Origin: Armatimonadota bacterium
GTDB taxonomy: Bacteria > Armatimonadota > Fimbriimonadia > Fimbriimonadales > Fimbriimonadaceae
Direction: 5' to 3'
Assembly (NCBI GenBank): GCA_023423495.1
Contig: JAFAFM010000350.1
Span: 1 to 7,798, forward strand
DNA: 7,798 bases
The notes under the pieces are model-generated. The model was given only the letters and a program-made list of their open reading frames with translations. It ran no database searches and had not been told where the DNA came from. Shown one piece after another: positions 1 to 7,257 of this stretch (position 1 is its first letter; each line of letters begins with the position of its first letter). A program made the position numbers and the translations under genes.

Positions 1-1
1 C

Positions 2-151
2 CTCAGCGCGGTCAACGTGGACAAGGACGGGGAACCGCTTTTTAAATCCAGTCGCACGATCACCTGGAACTACGTAAACAAGCCGATTCCGCCCGCTCAA
101 TTCGCGGTCGGGGTGGGGAAGACGCCCCGGCCGATAAAGAACCTGAAATGA
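2..151 (+). CDS. C-terminal end of an unrecognised protein (partial)
   Basis: An open frame runs in from the left edge and ends at TGA 149-151, giving the last 49 residues of a protein that begins outside the window. The visible tail reads with normal coding character (SSRTITWNYVNKPIPPAQF, then a basic end PRPIKNLK). It contains no motif I can name. The pattern of a short beta strand, a 'TWNY' segment and a Pro-rich 'PPAQF' is loosely reminiscent of the C-terminal strands of LolA/DUF2092-type lipoprotein-carrier folds. That is a guess from pattern only. A terminator hairpin begins 2 nt after the stop codon, which supports this as the true 3' end of the gene. Confidence 0.6.
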   Translation, partial: LSAVNVDKDGEPLFKSSRTITWNYVNKPIPPAQFAVGVGKTPRPIKNLK

Positions 152-152
152 A

Positions 153-180
153 AAAGGTCCAGGATTTCTCCTGGACCTTT
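153..180. terminator. Bidirectional intrinsic terminator hairpin
   Basis: Bases 153-164 (AAAGGTCCAGGA) and 169-180 (TCCTGGACCTTT) form a perfect 12-bp inverted repeat with a 4-nt loop (TTTC, 165-168). It sits between the stop of the plus-strand gene (149-151) and the stop of the minus-strand peptidase (196-198). The A/T-rich outer base pairs supply a T-run in both directions. On the minus strand the stem runs into five consecutive T residues. On the plus strand the tail is TTTCTTATC. It is therefore likely to terminate both convergent transcripts, with the stronger U-tract serving the minus-strand gene. Confidence 0.85.
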
Positions 181-195
181 CTTATCAGGGATCTC

Positions 196-1455
196 TTACT
201 TGGAGGAAGCTTTAGCCAGTTGCTGTAGAGCAACTTGCCATGCCGGATCTGGCTTGGTAGCCATCATCTCTTGTGGAGTGGCAGCTTCTGCATCGACTTC
301 GACGCCGTTATGCTCGAGTCGGACACCCTTCGCCGAAACGTAGTCGGTGATTGGGTACTGGACCATGAAGCCTGTCTTGCCCACAGGAACCATCACCGAA
401 ACCAGCACGGCTCCAGCGGACTTGGTCCCCACAATCGGCGCACCTACGTGCTCCTTGAGTGCCTGAGCAGTAATCTCCGAAGCAGAACCGCTCGCGCCAT
501 TGACGAGGACGGCAATCTTGCCCTTGTAGACCGGAATCGCTCGGTTCTCCATGGGTCGAAGCTTGTCCGTATCTGCGAACTCAGCGATAGCCTTCAGGTC
601 GTTGGGGCTGCCGCCCTTCTCCTTGACATAACTCTCCACGAGCTTCTTGGAGACGAAGGTGCCGATCGTAGTTTCCTTCGGAAGAACGAGGCCGAGGAAG
701 TGGACCATGTTCACAACCGCGCCGCCGCCGTTGTTTCGAAGGTCGACAATCAGGTTCTTCGCTTTGGAGGCTTCCTTCATCAGCTTCTCGACATTCTGTC
801 GATCGTAGCTAAGGTCAAACGTGAAGATGCTGATGGCCGCGGTATCTTTGTCCACCCAGCGGAGCTCCTCAGGTCGGACCGTGGAGAACTTTCGGCGAGT
901 GATCGTGTAATCCTTGAACTTGCCATCAGCCTTCTTGACGGTGATGGTGACCTGCTGACCTTCCTCACCGCGAAGGTCGGATGGGTCCGCGATCTTCTTG
1001 CCGTTAGCCTTGACGAGCACGTCTCCAGCAACGATTCCAGCTTCATCAGCTGGCGCTTTGGGAACGACACGCGTTACCAGGATGCCCTCTTCGTGTGGCT
1101 GAATGTTCACGCCAATTCCAACGGAACTGCGGTTCATTCGCGCATTGACGGCGACGGGCTGCATGAGAACGATGTGGCTGAATCCAAACTCTTGGAGCGC
1201 ATCGTTCACGGCGTCACTGAACTGATCTTCCGTTTCAGCTTTGTCCAGGCCGTCCTTTTGCTTGGCAAGGAGGTCTTCGAGCTTGTTGAAGTCGACGCCA
1301 GGAACGTAGGCGAATTTCGTGATGAGCGAACTCATCTGGCTCAAGACTTCCTTCTTCTTGGCGGCATCCATCTTGGGCCGCTCTTGGGCAACCGCGCTGG
1401 GCGCGAGAAGCGAGAGGGCCAAACCTGCGGTTGCGAGTAAGGTCTGAAGTTTCAT
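196..1455 (-). CDS. Exported S41-family (CtpA/tricorn-like) peptidase with PDZ domain, non-canonical active site
   Basis: The 419-residue protein starts at ATG (CAT 1453-1455). Residues 1-23 form a Sec signal peptide (MKLQ, hydrophobic core, AVA cleavage site before QERPK), so it acts in the periplasm or cell envelope. A helical N-terminal region (25-100) ends in GFSH (H94). A PDZ domain spans about 110-175 (ILVTRVVPKAPADEAGI, GDVLVKANGKKI), and the S41 core follows. The core has the LRNNGGG oxyanion/substrate motif at 239-245 and the nucleophile motif SASEI with Ser324. In Prc/CtpA enzymes the general-base lysine lies 25 residues after the serine. Here that residue is Ala349 (GTKSAGAVL). GFSH (S93, H94) and E386 in NGVEVD could instead build a tricorn-like Ser-His-Glu site, but this is inference. 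Length matches normal CtpA proteins. It is transcribed alone, divergent from the glycosidase cluster. The upstream sequence shows no clear Shine-Dalgarno. S41 membership is firm; activity and substrate are unknown. Confidence 0.9.
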   Translation of the reverse strand: MKLQTLLATAGLALSLLAPSAVAQERPKMDAAKKKEVLSQMSSLITKFAYVPGVDFNKLEDLLAKQKDGLDKAETEDQFSDAVNDALQEFGFSHIVLMQPVAVNARMNRSSVGIGVNIQPHEEGILVTRVVPKAPADEAGIVAGDVLVKANGKKIADPSDLRGEEGQQVTITVKKADGKFKDYTITRRKFSTVRPEELRWVDKDTAAISIFTFDLSYDRQNVEKLMKEASKAKNLIVDLRNNGGGAVVNMVHFLGLVLPKETTIGTFVSKKLVESYVKEKGGSPNDLKAIAEFADTDKLRPMENRAIPVYKGKIAVLVNGASGSASEITAQALKEHVGAPIVGTKSAGAVLVSVMVPVGKTGFMVQYPITDYVSAKGVRLEHNGVEVDAEAATPQEMMATKPDPAWQVALQQLAKASSK

Positions 1456-1505
1456 AGTTGTTTGATAGGTGTCTTTACGTTGATTCTACGACGTTGTGAT
1501 CCCGT
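1456..1505. promoter_or_regulatory. Divergent intergenic region expected to hold promoters for both flanking genes
   Basis: Only 50 bp separate the start codons of the minus-strand peptidase and the plus-strand glycosidase. Both transcripts must begin here or inside the opposing gene. On the minus strand TAGAAT (1488 down to 1483) matches the -10 consensus at five of six positions and lies about 27 nt before the ATG, but no good -35 accompanies it. On the plus strand I find no convincing -10/-35 pair. Neither gene shows a clear Shine-Dalgarno sequence. I see no operator-like inverted repeat. Confidence 0.35.
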
Positions 1506-3857
1506 ATGGTTAAAATCGGCTCCGTGGACCCGCTTTCTCTACTCGAACGCGAAGATAAATGGTTTTTAGGAGGTGGCAAGGGAGCCATCTATGCTCCTCC
1601 ATTCCCGCGTTGGCTTGAGAAACCGGGGTTTTGGGACGAGTGTTTCTACGCCGATATTCGGCTGACGCATTTGTACACAGTTTTGTTTTGTGACTTTGGG
1701 GCACAGCCAGTCGAAATGCGAGGAGAAGTTGTTTCTTGGCGACCTGACCGGTTGATCCTAGAACACCGCGGGGGCGGCCGGGCCATCCGAGAAACACGTC
1801 TGGTGACGGAACAGCAAGAATGGTGTTCCGTGTTGGAGCTCGTGTCCGGCGAGCCGGTATGGGCGTTCGTTTGGGCCATGCCCGAAGTCAGAACGCCGGG
1901 CTACGGCACGCCCTGGCAGAGTTTAAGCAGCTGCGCGTTCCACGCGAATTCCGTCAACTACAAAATGTCTACCGCCTGGCCTTCGGAGATCGAGCCGGAT
2001 CGCACCGGGATAGAAGCCGAGGAGTTGCAGAGTGGATCGAGGGCCATGCTGGACGACCTGGAAGTAGTCCTGGAGTTGGGAGCGAACCTGCCTCGAATCA
2101 GCTATACGGGCAATCTAGCCCAGCGCCATGACGACTCGCCGCTCTGGCAGCTTTCGATGTTGCCTCAACAATTGCGGAACGGTACTTTGCCCGGCGACTT
2201 CAATCTGGCCGTCGGACCAACCCCGATCGAGGGGTTCTTTCACATTCTGCAGCAATATGAGCTAACGCGCGGCGAACCGCTTGTCGTCACGTGTCGAGCA
2301 TCTTTGACCCATAACCCTCGAGAATCTTCGGAGTTTCCAGGGCCGGAGGTGATTGAAGCGAACGAGCAGGCGTGGCGCTCTTACTTCGCCTCAGTTCCAC
2401 AGTTTTCATCGAGCGACGCGCACCTAACAGCCGCCTATTGGTATCGGTGGTACGGACTCCGGCTGAATACCGTGGACATACCGGCCCTACCTTTACGAAA
2501 CCATGCGAGCTTGTGCGAACCGAACGAGACCTTTTCGCCGTTCATCACGGAAGGCGTCGGATTCTTTCGGAACTTCGTAACGTACTCGGCTCAAGCCCAC
2601 CTCCGTGAGGTTGCCTGGATGCATTCTCCACGACTTGGACTTGGAATGTTGGAGAACTTGGCCAAGTGTCAGCGGAAGGATGGAAGTTTTCCGGGACATA
2701 ACTATTCTTGCCGTCCTCCGCGCGACTTCTACCACGCGGACTTTGCGACGGGGGCGAGTCAGTTTGAAAGCCTTCATGGCCCAGTCGGGCATTCCTTTCG
2801 ATCCGCCCTGAAGCGATACGAAAGGTGGATCTTTGACAATCGACTCGAGGATTTTCGAATGGTGATTCTTGATCAGAACGAAACCGGTCAAGAGTACATG
2901 AGTAGATATCTCGAGGCTTCGGCATCCGCCGATCAGTGGACTCAAATCCGAGTTGCTGGCGTGGATGCCACTGTTTACCTGATGCAGCTATTACGGCTTT
3001 TGGACAAGTGGTTTCCAAAGGAGTCCATTCCTTCGAGAATTGACCAGGCTGGCATCTACGGATTGATGTTCGATTGGTGTTCCAAGGGACTGTCCGAGAT
3101 GGGTGTCGACAATCAGGTGTTCTTTAAGGACATCGTTCTGGGTGAACAAGCACGGAAATCTGGGGCGAACCCGGCGACGGGCCTGTACCCACTTCTGTTA
3201 ATTGGTAAATCGGTCGGAAACATTGCGCTCGACCTCTGGGGCAATCCCTGGAGGAAGTCTATGGTGCTCGAATGCACGTACCAGTGGCTCCTCAACCCAA
3301 ACGAATTCTGGTTGCCGAAGGGATTTCCCGCAACGGCACTATCAGACCCAACATTTAGGGCGGACGCACAGTGGAAGGGGAAGCGCCTCAACTGCCCCTG
3401 GAACGGACGAAGTTGGCCCATGGTTAACAGCCACATGGTGGACGGCATTGCCAATGTGGCAAGAATGAGCCCCTCCACCAGTGACAGCGACCGTGAGCAT
3501 GGGGAATTGAGGCGGAAGGCGGGAGAAGCCCTCATGAAAGCGATCACCCTAATGTTCCACAACGGAGATCCGGCTCGCCCCAACAGTTACGAGCACTACG
3601 ACCCCTTCACGGGGACTCCCAGCCTCTATCGGGGATATGACGACTACATGCACTCCTGGATCGTGGACCTGATCATGAGGCATGCCGTCGGCGTTCAGCC
3701 AGGTACAGACGAGGTCGATCCGCTCCCTCTTGGAGTGGATTGGATCGAGTGCACAGATATTCCCCATCCCCAGGGTCGTATGTCTGTGCGGATTGAAAAG
3801 GACCAACTGGTCCGCTGTCAAATTACTTCCGGCATTTCTGGAGAACGGGAGCAATAA
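1506..3857 (+). CDS. GH63/MGH1-like glycoside hydrolase, six-hairpin (alpha/alpha)6 fold, cytoplasmic
   Basis: This 783-residue protein has no signal peptide or membrane segment. The N-terminal 290 residues look beta-rich, as in the N-domain of GH63 enzymes. The C-terminal part (about 300-735) matches the catalytic barrel of GH63/YgjK-type alpha-glycosidases. Three segments match YgjK as I remember it. ETGQE (459-463) lies where YgjK has ESGRD. The stretch LNPNEFWLPKG...ADAQWKGK (595-626) leads to NGRSWPMVNSHMVDG (633-647). YEHYDPFTG (695-703) lies where YgjK has ENYNPLTG. By that alignment E463 replaces the general-acid Asp and E696 is the general base. The expected role is inverting hydrolysis of an alpha-glucoside or related intracellular sugar or glycan; the substrate cannot be read from sequence. 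Mannosylglycerate/glucosylglycerate-type hydrolysis is one possibility. It is the first gene of a same-strand cluster and its stop overlaps the ribosome-binding site of the next gene. The ATG at 1506 has no clear Shine-Dalgarno. Confidence 0.8.
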   Translation: MVKIGSVDPLSLLEREDKWFLGGGKGAIYAPPFPRWLEKPGFWDECFYADIRLTHLYTVLFCDFGAQPVEMRGEVVSWRPDRLILEHRGGGRAIRETRLVTEQQEWCSVLELVSGEPVWAFVWAMPEVRTPGYGTPWQSLSSCAFHANSVNYKMSTAWPSEIEPDRTGIEAEELQSGSRAMLDDLEVVLELGANLPRISYTGNLAQRHDDSPLWQLSMLPQQLRNGTLPGDFNLAVGPTPIEGFFHILQQYELTRGEPLVVTCRASLTHNPRESSEFPGPEVIEANEQAWRSYFASVPQFSSSDAHLTAAYWYRWYGLRLNTVDIPALPLRNHASLCEPNETFSPFITEGVGFFRNFVTYSAQAHLREVAWMHSPRLGLGMLENLAKCQRKDGSFPGHNYSCRPPRDFYHADFATGASQFESLHGPVGHSFRSALKRYERWIFDNRLEDFRMVILDQNETGQEYMSRYLEASASADQWTQIRVAGVDATVYLMQLLRLLDKWFPKESIPSRIDQAGIYGLMFDWCSKGLSEMGVDNQVFFKDIVLGEQARKSGANPATGLYPLLLIGKSVGNIALDLWGNPWRKSMVLECTYQWLLNPNEFWLPKGFPATALSDPTFRADAQWKGKRLNCPWNGRSWPMVNSHMVDGIANVARMSPSTSDSDREHGELRRKAGEALMKAITLMFHNGDPARPNSYEHYDPFTGTPSLYRGYDDYMHSWIVDLIMRHAVGVQPGTDEVDPLPLGVDWIECTDIPHPQGRMSVRIEKDQLVRCQITSGISGEREQ

Positions 3858-3863
3858 GGGAAG
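3856..3863 (+). promoter_or_regulatory. Ribosome-binding site that favours a TTG start for the next gene
   Basis: AAGGGAAG at 3856-3863 overlaps the last two bases of the glycosidase stop codon (TAA 3855-3857). Its AAGGGA core ends 6 nt before TTG 3868, an ideal spacing, but 21 nt before the in-frame ATG at 3883. The overlap with the stop codon suggests translational coupling between the two genes. Confidence 0.5.
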
Positions 3864-3867
3864 CCGC

Positions 3868-4527
3868 TTGCGTTCTCTTAATATGATCACGACGATTTTG
3901 GCAGCCAGTTTGGTACCTCGGGGAGCGATCGCGCTCGAGGTGAGACCGGTCAAAGACACCTTTCAATTCGGAGACAAAGTGCGAGTCGAATTAATTGCCG
4001 TGAACAACTCTGACGAAGAGGTTGTCCTAAGCAAGTCCACCCTGGGCGGATACGTTGGCGGGACGACGGCTAGCTCGATAGAGTTCATGGGCGGCATTGC
4101 GCCCGTGCTCAACAACATCAATCCCTCTCGTGGGCAAACCATGCTAGGGCGGACTATTCGGGTGCGGCCTTCGGAGTTTGTTGTGATCCCGCCGAAGGGT
4201 GAAGCGCCGATCTTCTACGAGTCGATAGAAGGTGAGTGGAAGGACGGTTATGCGCCTTGGAGCATTCCCCAAGGGTTGCAGCCGCTTAGCATCCCAGCGA
4301 GAGCAGGAACCTATCGTTTTTCATTTACCTACTCATTCAATCGTCGGAAGGCGACCGAAAGGTTGAATGGCGCTGCCTACAGCGCGGGTTACAAGCTGGA
4401 CGAGCACGTGATTCCGGAGATTCGTCGCAAGATCGAATATGTCGGAAACAGCCAGAGCCTGTTTGACCGTGCCTTGGAAGGAGCCTGGTCAGCTTCGGGC
4501 GAAGTCCAGATCAAGCCGAAAAAGTAG
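3868..4527 (+). CDS. Small secreted beta-rich protein of unknown function
   Basis: I do not recognise this protein. I choose TTG 3868 (219 residues) over ATG 3883 (214 residues). The TTG has a well-spaced Shine-Dalgarno, and it adds a basic N-terminus (MRSLN) that makes a proper signal peptide with the hydrophobic stretch ITTILAASLV and an AIA cleavage site near residue 22. The mature part opens with LEVRPVKDTFQFGDKVRVEL and NNSDEEVVL. It later has a GTYRFSFTYSF strand, a pattern typical of Ig-like or BsuPI-like beta-sandwich domains. The final 50 residues are more polar and end KPKK. There is no cysteine, so it is not a lipoprotein and has no disulphides. It is coupled to the upstream glycosidase and lies 32 nt before the YfhO-like gene, suggesting an envelope role in the same process. 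Function is unknown. Confidence 0.7.
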   Translation: MRSLNMITTILAASLVPRGAIALEVRPVKDTFQFGDKVRVELIAVNNSDEEVVLSKSTLGGYVGGTTASSIEFMGGIAPVLNNINPSRGQTMLGRTIRVRPSEFVVIPPKGEAPIFYESIEGEWKDGYAPWSIPQGLQPLSIPARAGTYRFSFTYSFNRRKATERLNGAAYSAGYKLDEHVIPEIRRKIEYVGNSQSLFDRALEGAWSASGEVQIKPKK

Positions 4528-4559
4528 CCTGAGGGCGACCGGCTGAGCCAAGATAGACC

Positions 4560-6956
4560 GTGGCATTCGTCAAGCGTCACTGGTCCATATTGTTTCTCGC
4601 ATTCATCCCGCTGATTCCGCTTTGGCGGGCCGTTTTCATCGGCGAAGCGATTGGGCCGTTCGATCAAATTCGTCAGTTCGCGCCGTGGTTTGGGCCGAAG
4701 CCAACCGACGCTTGGGATGTGCTACAGGCTGACGGGGTCTTGCAGTTCTATGTTTGGCGAGATCTCGTATTCGAGTCGTGGCGCAACTTCCAAGTTCCCT
4801 TTTGGAACCCCTATCAACTGATGGGGACGCCATTGCTGGCCAACTCGCAATCGGGCGCCCTCTATCCGCCGCATATCTTGATGGGCATTCTGCATGTGCC
4901 CACGCCGCTTGCGATCACCCTGCTGGCTTGGTTCCACCTGTTTTGGGCAGGTTTAGGTGTCTCGAAGATGGTTCGGGCTTTAGGTGGGTCTGAGGTCGGT
5001 GGAGCCGTAGCCGGGGCCTCGTTTGCCCTGTCGCCATTCATGCTGAGTTGGACCGCGCTGAGCAGTGTAATTACCACGGTCGCCTGGATTCCATGGTGCC
5101 TCTGGGCTCTTGTCGAGCTATTCGGATTGCCCACCCCTGGGCAGAGTCTTGAGGAATTCGATCGTGACTACATGATCCGGAGGCGTGGTCAATGGAAAGC
5201 CACGTGGCGGCTTGCACTTTTCCTCGGCATGATGATTCTGGGCGGACACCTGCAATTCGTAGCTTACGCAGGCTTCGGCATTGTTGCAATGACCATCATG
5301 CTCTCGGTTATTCGTTGGCGAACCCTGCTTGAAATGGCCAAGGAAGAGGGAAAGCCGCGGTCCGCCGCGCGCAAGTCTATTCCGGCCGAGGGCTCGGTCC
5401 TGGTTGCAGTCGTCCTGGGAGGCTTGATCGCGCTTCCTCAATTGTTGCCCGTTCTCAAACACTCCGCCGATTCTCATCGCCGAAACGTGCCCACCGAGGC
5501 AGGCTACACATCGTATATCTCGAGTGCGATCCGGCCGTTCGAGTTCGCAAATCTCGTGACGCCGAAAGCTCTCGGGGACCCGCGCGCCCCAGTCGAAGTG
5601 GGCAAAGGCATGACGGTCGCGGAATATTGGCCTCCGCTTGCGAAGCAAGGGGCGAACTTTGCCGAGTCGGCGGTCACGATCGGTCCCCTCGTGCTTGGGT
5701 TGATGTTTCTCGTGCCGTGGCGAGATCGCCGCACTTGGCCGATCGCTACGATAGGCGTTCTGGCATTGCTGCTCGCGATGGGCACCGTGCTTAACAAACT
5801 GCTCTACTTCGGGCTGCCCGGCTGGTCGAGCACAGGGAGCCCGGGACGGATCCTCGTGTTGTTTGTTTTGGCAGCCTGTGTGCTGGCGGGATTGGCGATT
5901 GGTCAACGATCGCAACGACAGGTGATGATTGCTGCTGTAATTGCCGCGGCCATCTCATTGCTGGTAACGATTGGTCTGCCCGGACTTAAGCCTGCTTGGC
6001 AAACGGGTATGGATGCAATTGGAGATCGCGTGCTTACCGTTGCCTCCGCGATGGCCTTCCCCATGTCATTGCTGGTTGCTTTGCTTTGTGGCCTTGTGCT
6101 TTTGCTAAAAGCGAACGACACCAAAGCCGGGGAGATGCAGCCCGTCTCGTTGTTGCCGGGGGTAACCGCTGCCCTCGTGGCTTTGCCCCTCGTTGGCCAT
6201 TTAAATCTCATCCCCACCGGAAAACCCTTGGCGCCGATCGCGGGCCCAGAAGACCGCAACGCCCGAGTCGCCATCAACAACCAAAACTGGGGGATCATAG
6301 CGGCAGCTAAAGAAGCCCTCATTCCGCCCAACCTCGCCGCTCTCAGCAGGATCCGAGAAATCGCCGGTTACGATTCGCTGCTCAACAAAGACACCAAGCG
6401 GATTCTAGACGACATCAATCAACAGGATTCGGCCCCGCCCGCCAATGGGAACATCATGTTCGCAAAGCCGACCGCTTATTGGGAGACTCTGACCGACGCC
6501 GGAGTGTACGAAGTGTGGTCGGCCATGCCTCTCGATCTAGAAGGCGATTTTCCAATGCGCCAAGAAGGCGGGATGTTTAAATATCGCCTAAAGCACCTGG
6601 ACCAAGACATTAGCCGTGCCTCGGTTGGAAGCAATCCGGCTAAGTTCATCGCCGACGCCGGAAACGGGATGACCCTCGAAGCTACGGGTCCTGGCGAACT
6701 GTTGATCGCTGACCGGAATCTGCCCGGCTGGAGCGCCACCGTCGATGGCCGTCCGGCGAGCATCGAACCCGGGGACTTCATCACTGTGGAACTACCACAA
6801 GGAAAGCATCAAATCGAGTTGCGGTACGTTGCCCCCGGCTTCATCACGGGTTTGATTCTTGGGATACCAGCATTGCTGTTGGCATTATCCGGCCTAGCTT
6901 ATTCCAAAAGACCCGGGTCCAAAAACGATCGATCTGTCCAAGAACTGATGCAGTAA
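4560..6956 (+). CDS. YfhO-family polytopic membrane protein (GT-C-like)
   Basis: The 798-residue protein starts at GTG 4560. An in-frame TAG at 4554 rules out an earlier start, and the next Met is at residue 88. About 12-13 hydrophobic spans are visible: near 8-28, 105-133, 145-165, 168-188, 215-250, 276-297, 370-386, 393-412, 428-447, 455-474, 495-517, 530-548 and 760-780. The first external loop carries GPFD (D35) and the YfhO hallmark VPFWNPYQLMGTPLLANSQ (79-97), followed by SGALYPP. A large extracytoplasmic region (about 550-757) ends in the other hallmark, LPGWSATVDGRPA (721-733), and GKHQIELRY, just before the last span. YfhO proteins are GT-C-fold candidates. Bacillus subtilis YfhO has been linked to sugar decoration of lipoteichoic acid. 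By analogy this one may transfer a lipid-linked sugar to a surface polymer, with D35 as a candidate catalytic acid (inference). No undecaprenyl-phosphate sugar synthase gene is visible nearby. No clear Shine-Dalgarno precedes the GTG. Confidence 0.82.
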   Translation: MAFVKRHWSILFLAFIPLIPLWRAVFIGEAIGPFDQIRQFAPWFGPKPTDAWDVLQADGVLQFYVWRDLVFESWRNFQVPFWNPYQLMGTPLLANSQSGALYPPHILMGILHVPTPLAITLLAWFHLFWAGLGVSKMVRALGGSEVGGAVAGASFALSPFMLSWTALSSVITTVAWIPWCLWALVELFGLPTPGQSLEEFDRDYMIRRRGQWKATWRLALFLGMMILGGHLQFVAYAGFGIVAMTIMLSVIRWRTLLEMAKEEGKPRSAARKSIPAEGSVLVAVVLGGLIALPQLLPVLKHSADSHRRNVPTEAGYTSYISSAIRPFEFANLVTPKALGDPRAPVEVGKGMTVAEYWPPLAKQGANFAESAVTIGPLVLGLMFLVPWRDRRTWPIATIGVLALLLAMGTVLNKLLYFGLPGWSSTGSPGRILVLFVLAACVLAGLAIGQRSQRQVMIAAVIAAAISLLVTIGLPGLKPAWQTGMDAIGDRVLTVASAMAFPMSLLVALLCGLVLLLKANDTKAGEMQPVSLLPGVTAALVALPLVGHLNLIPTGKPLAPIAGPEDRNARVAINNQNWGIIAAAKEALIPPNLAALSRIREIAGYDSLLNKDTKRILDDINQQDSAPPANGNIMFAKPTAYWETLTDAGVYEVWSAMPLDLEGDFPMRQEGGMFKYRLKHLDQDISRASVGSNPAKFIADAGNGMTLEATGPGELLIADRNLPGWSATVDGRPASIEPGDFITVELPQGKHQIELRYVAPGFITGLILGIPALLLALSGLAYSKRPGSKNDRSVQELMQ

Positions 6957-6969
6957 AATACAGTTTCCC

Positions 6970-7257
6970 ATGAGTCAGACCATCCTTGAGCCTGAGGTAA
7001 GCGGACCAGAGACTGGTAACGGTCGCTGGATGGTCGTGATTTTTAATAACGACTACACGAGCATGGATGAAGTCATGTATGTCCTGATGCAGGCTACAGG
7101 CTGTGACATGGATGAGGCTTACATCGAAATGTGGGAAGCCCATACATTCGGCAAGGCGCCAGTGCACTTTGCCGCCAGGACGGAATGTGAGGATGCGGCG
7201 GCGATCATTGGCACAGTCGGGGTAAAGACTCAAGTTTCGCCGGAGTGGGCTGAGTGA
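6970..7257 (+). CDS. clpS: ClpS-family N-degron adaptor, copy 1 (ligand pocket mostly conserved)
   Basis: A 95-residue protein with a single ClpS domain from about residue 20 (WMVVIFNNDYTSMDEVM) to 92. ClpS binds proteins with destabilising N-terminal residues and delivers them to the ClpA/ClpC unfoldase for degradation. The pocket residues that can be aligned with E. coli ClpS are N26 (N34), N27 in place of D35, D28 (D36), T30 (T38), S31 in place of P39, M32 (M40), M54 (M62) and H58 (H66) in MWEAHTFGK. The pocket for the free amino group therefore looks functional. The flexible N-terminal extension is about 18 residues and acidic. The gene begins 13 nt after the YfhO-like gene without a clear Shine-Dalgarno. 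TAAAAT overlaps the upstream stop and could be a -10 element. The stop is in a 4-nt overlap with a second ClpS gene. No clpA is in the window. Confidence 0.88.
   Translation: MSQTILEPEVSGPETGNGRWMVVIFNNDYTSMDEVMYVLMQATGCDMDEAYIEMWEAHTFGKAPVHFAARTECEDAAAIIGTVGVKTQVSPEWAE
7242..7257 (+). promoter_or_regulatory. Shine-Dalgarno and GTGA stop/start overlap coupling the two ClpS genes
   Basis: GGAG at 7242-7245 lies inside the end of the first ClpS gene, 8 nt before the GTG start (7254-7256) of the second. The first gene's TGA (7255-7257) overlaps that start as GTGA. This is the standard arrangement for translational coupling and fixes the start of copy 2. Confidence 0.7.

Noticed and set aside
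235..1440. A 401-codon plus-strand open frame covering almost the whole S41 peptidase gene
   Set aside because: It is exactly antisense to a gene with a signal peptide and clear S41 and PDZ motifs. Its translation has no domain and shows the His/Arg/Leu-rich character of an antisense shadow.
3682..3867. Upstream extension of the small secreted protein to ATG 3682
   Set aside because: It would overlap the conserved C-terminal part of the glycosidase by 176 nt and bury the signal peptide about 70 residues into the protein.
5118..5915. A 265-codon minus-strand open frame inside the YfhO-like gene
   Set aside because: The translation is Arg/His/Gln-rich and domain-free, and the opposite strand encodes clear membrane spans and family motifs. 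It is a codon-usage shadow.
6954..6959. TAAAAT as a promoter -10 element for the ClpS pair
   Set aside because: There is no -35 at a suitable distance (GATCTG at 17 bp) and no extended -10. It is not strong enough to list as a feature.
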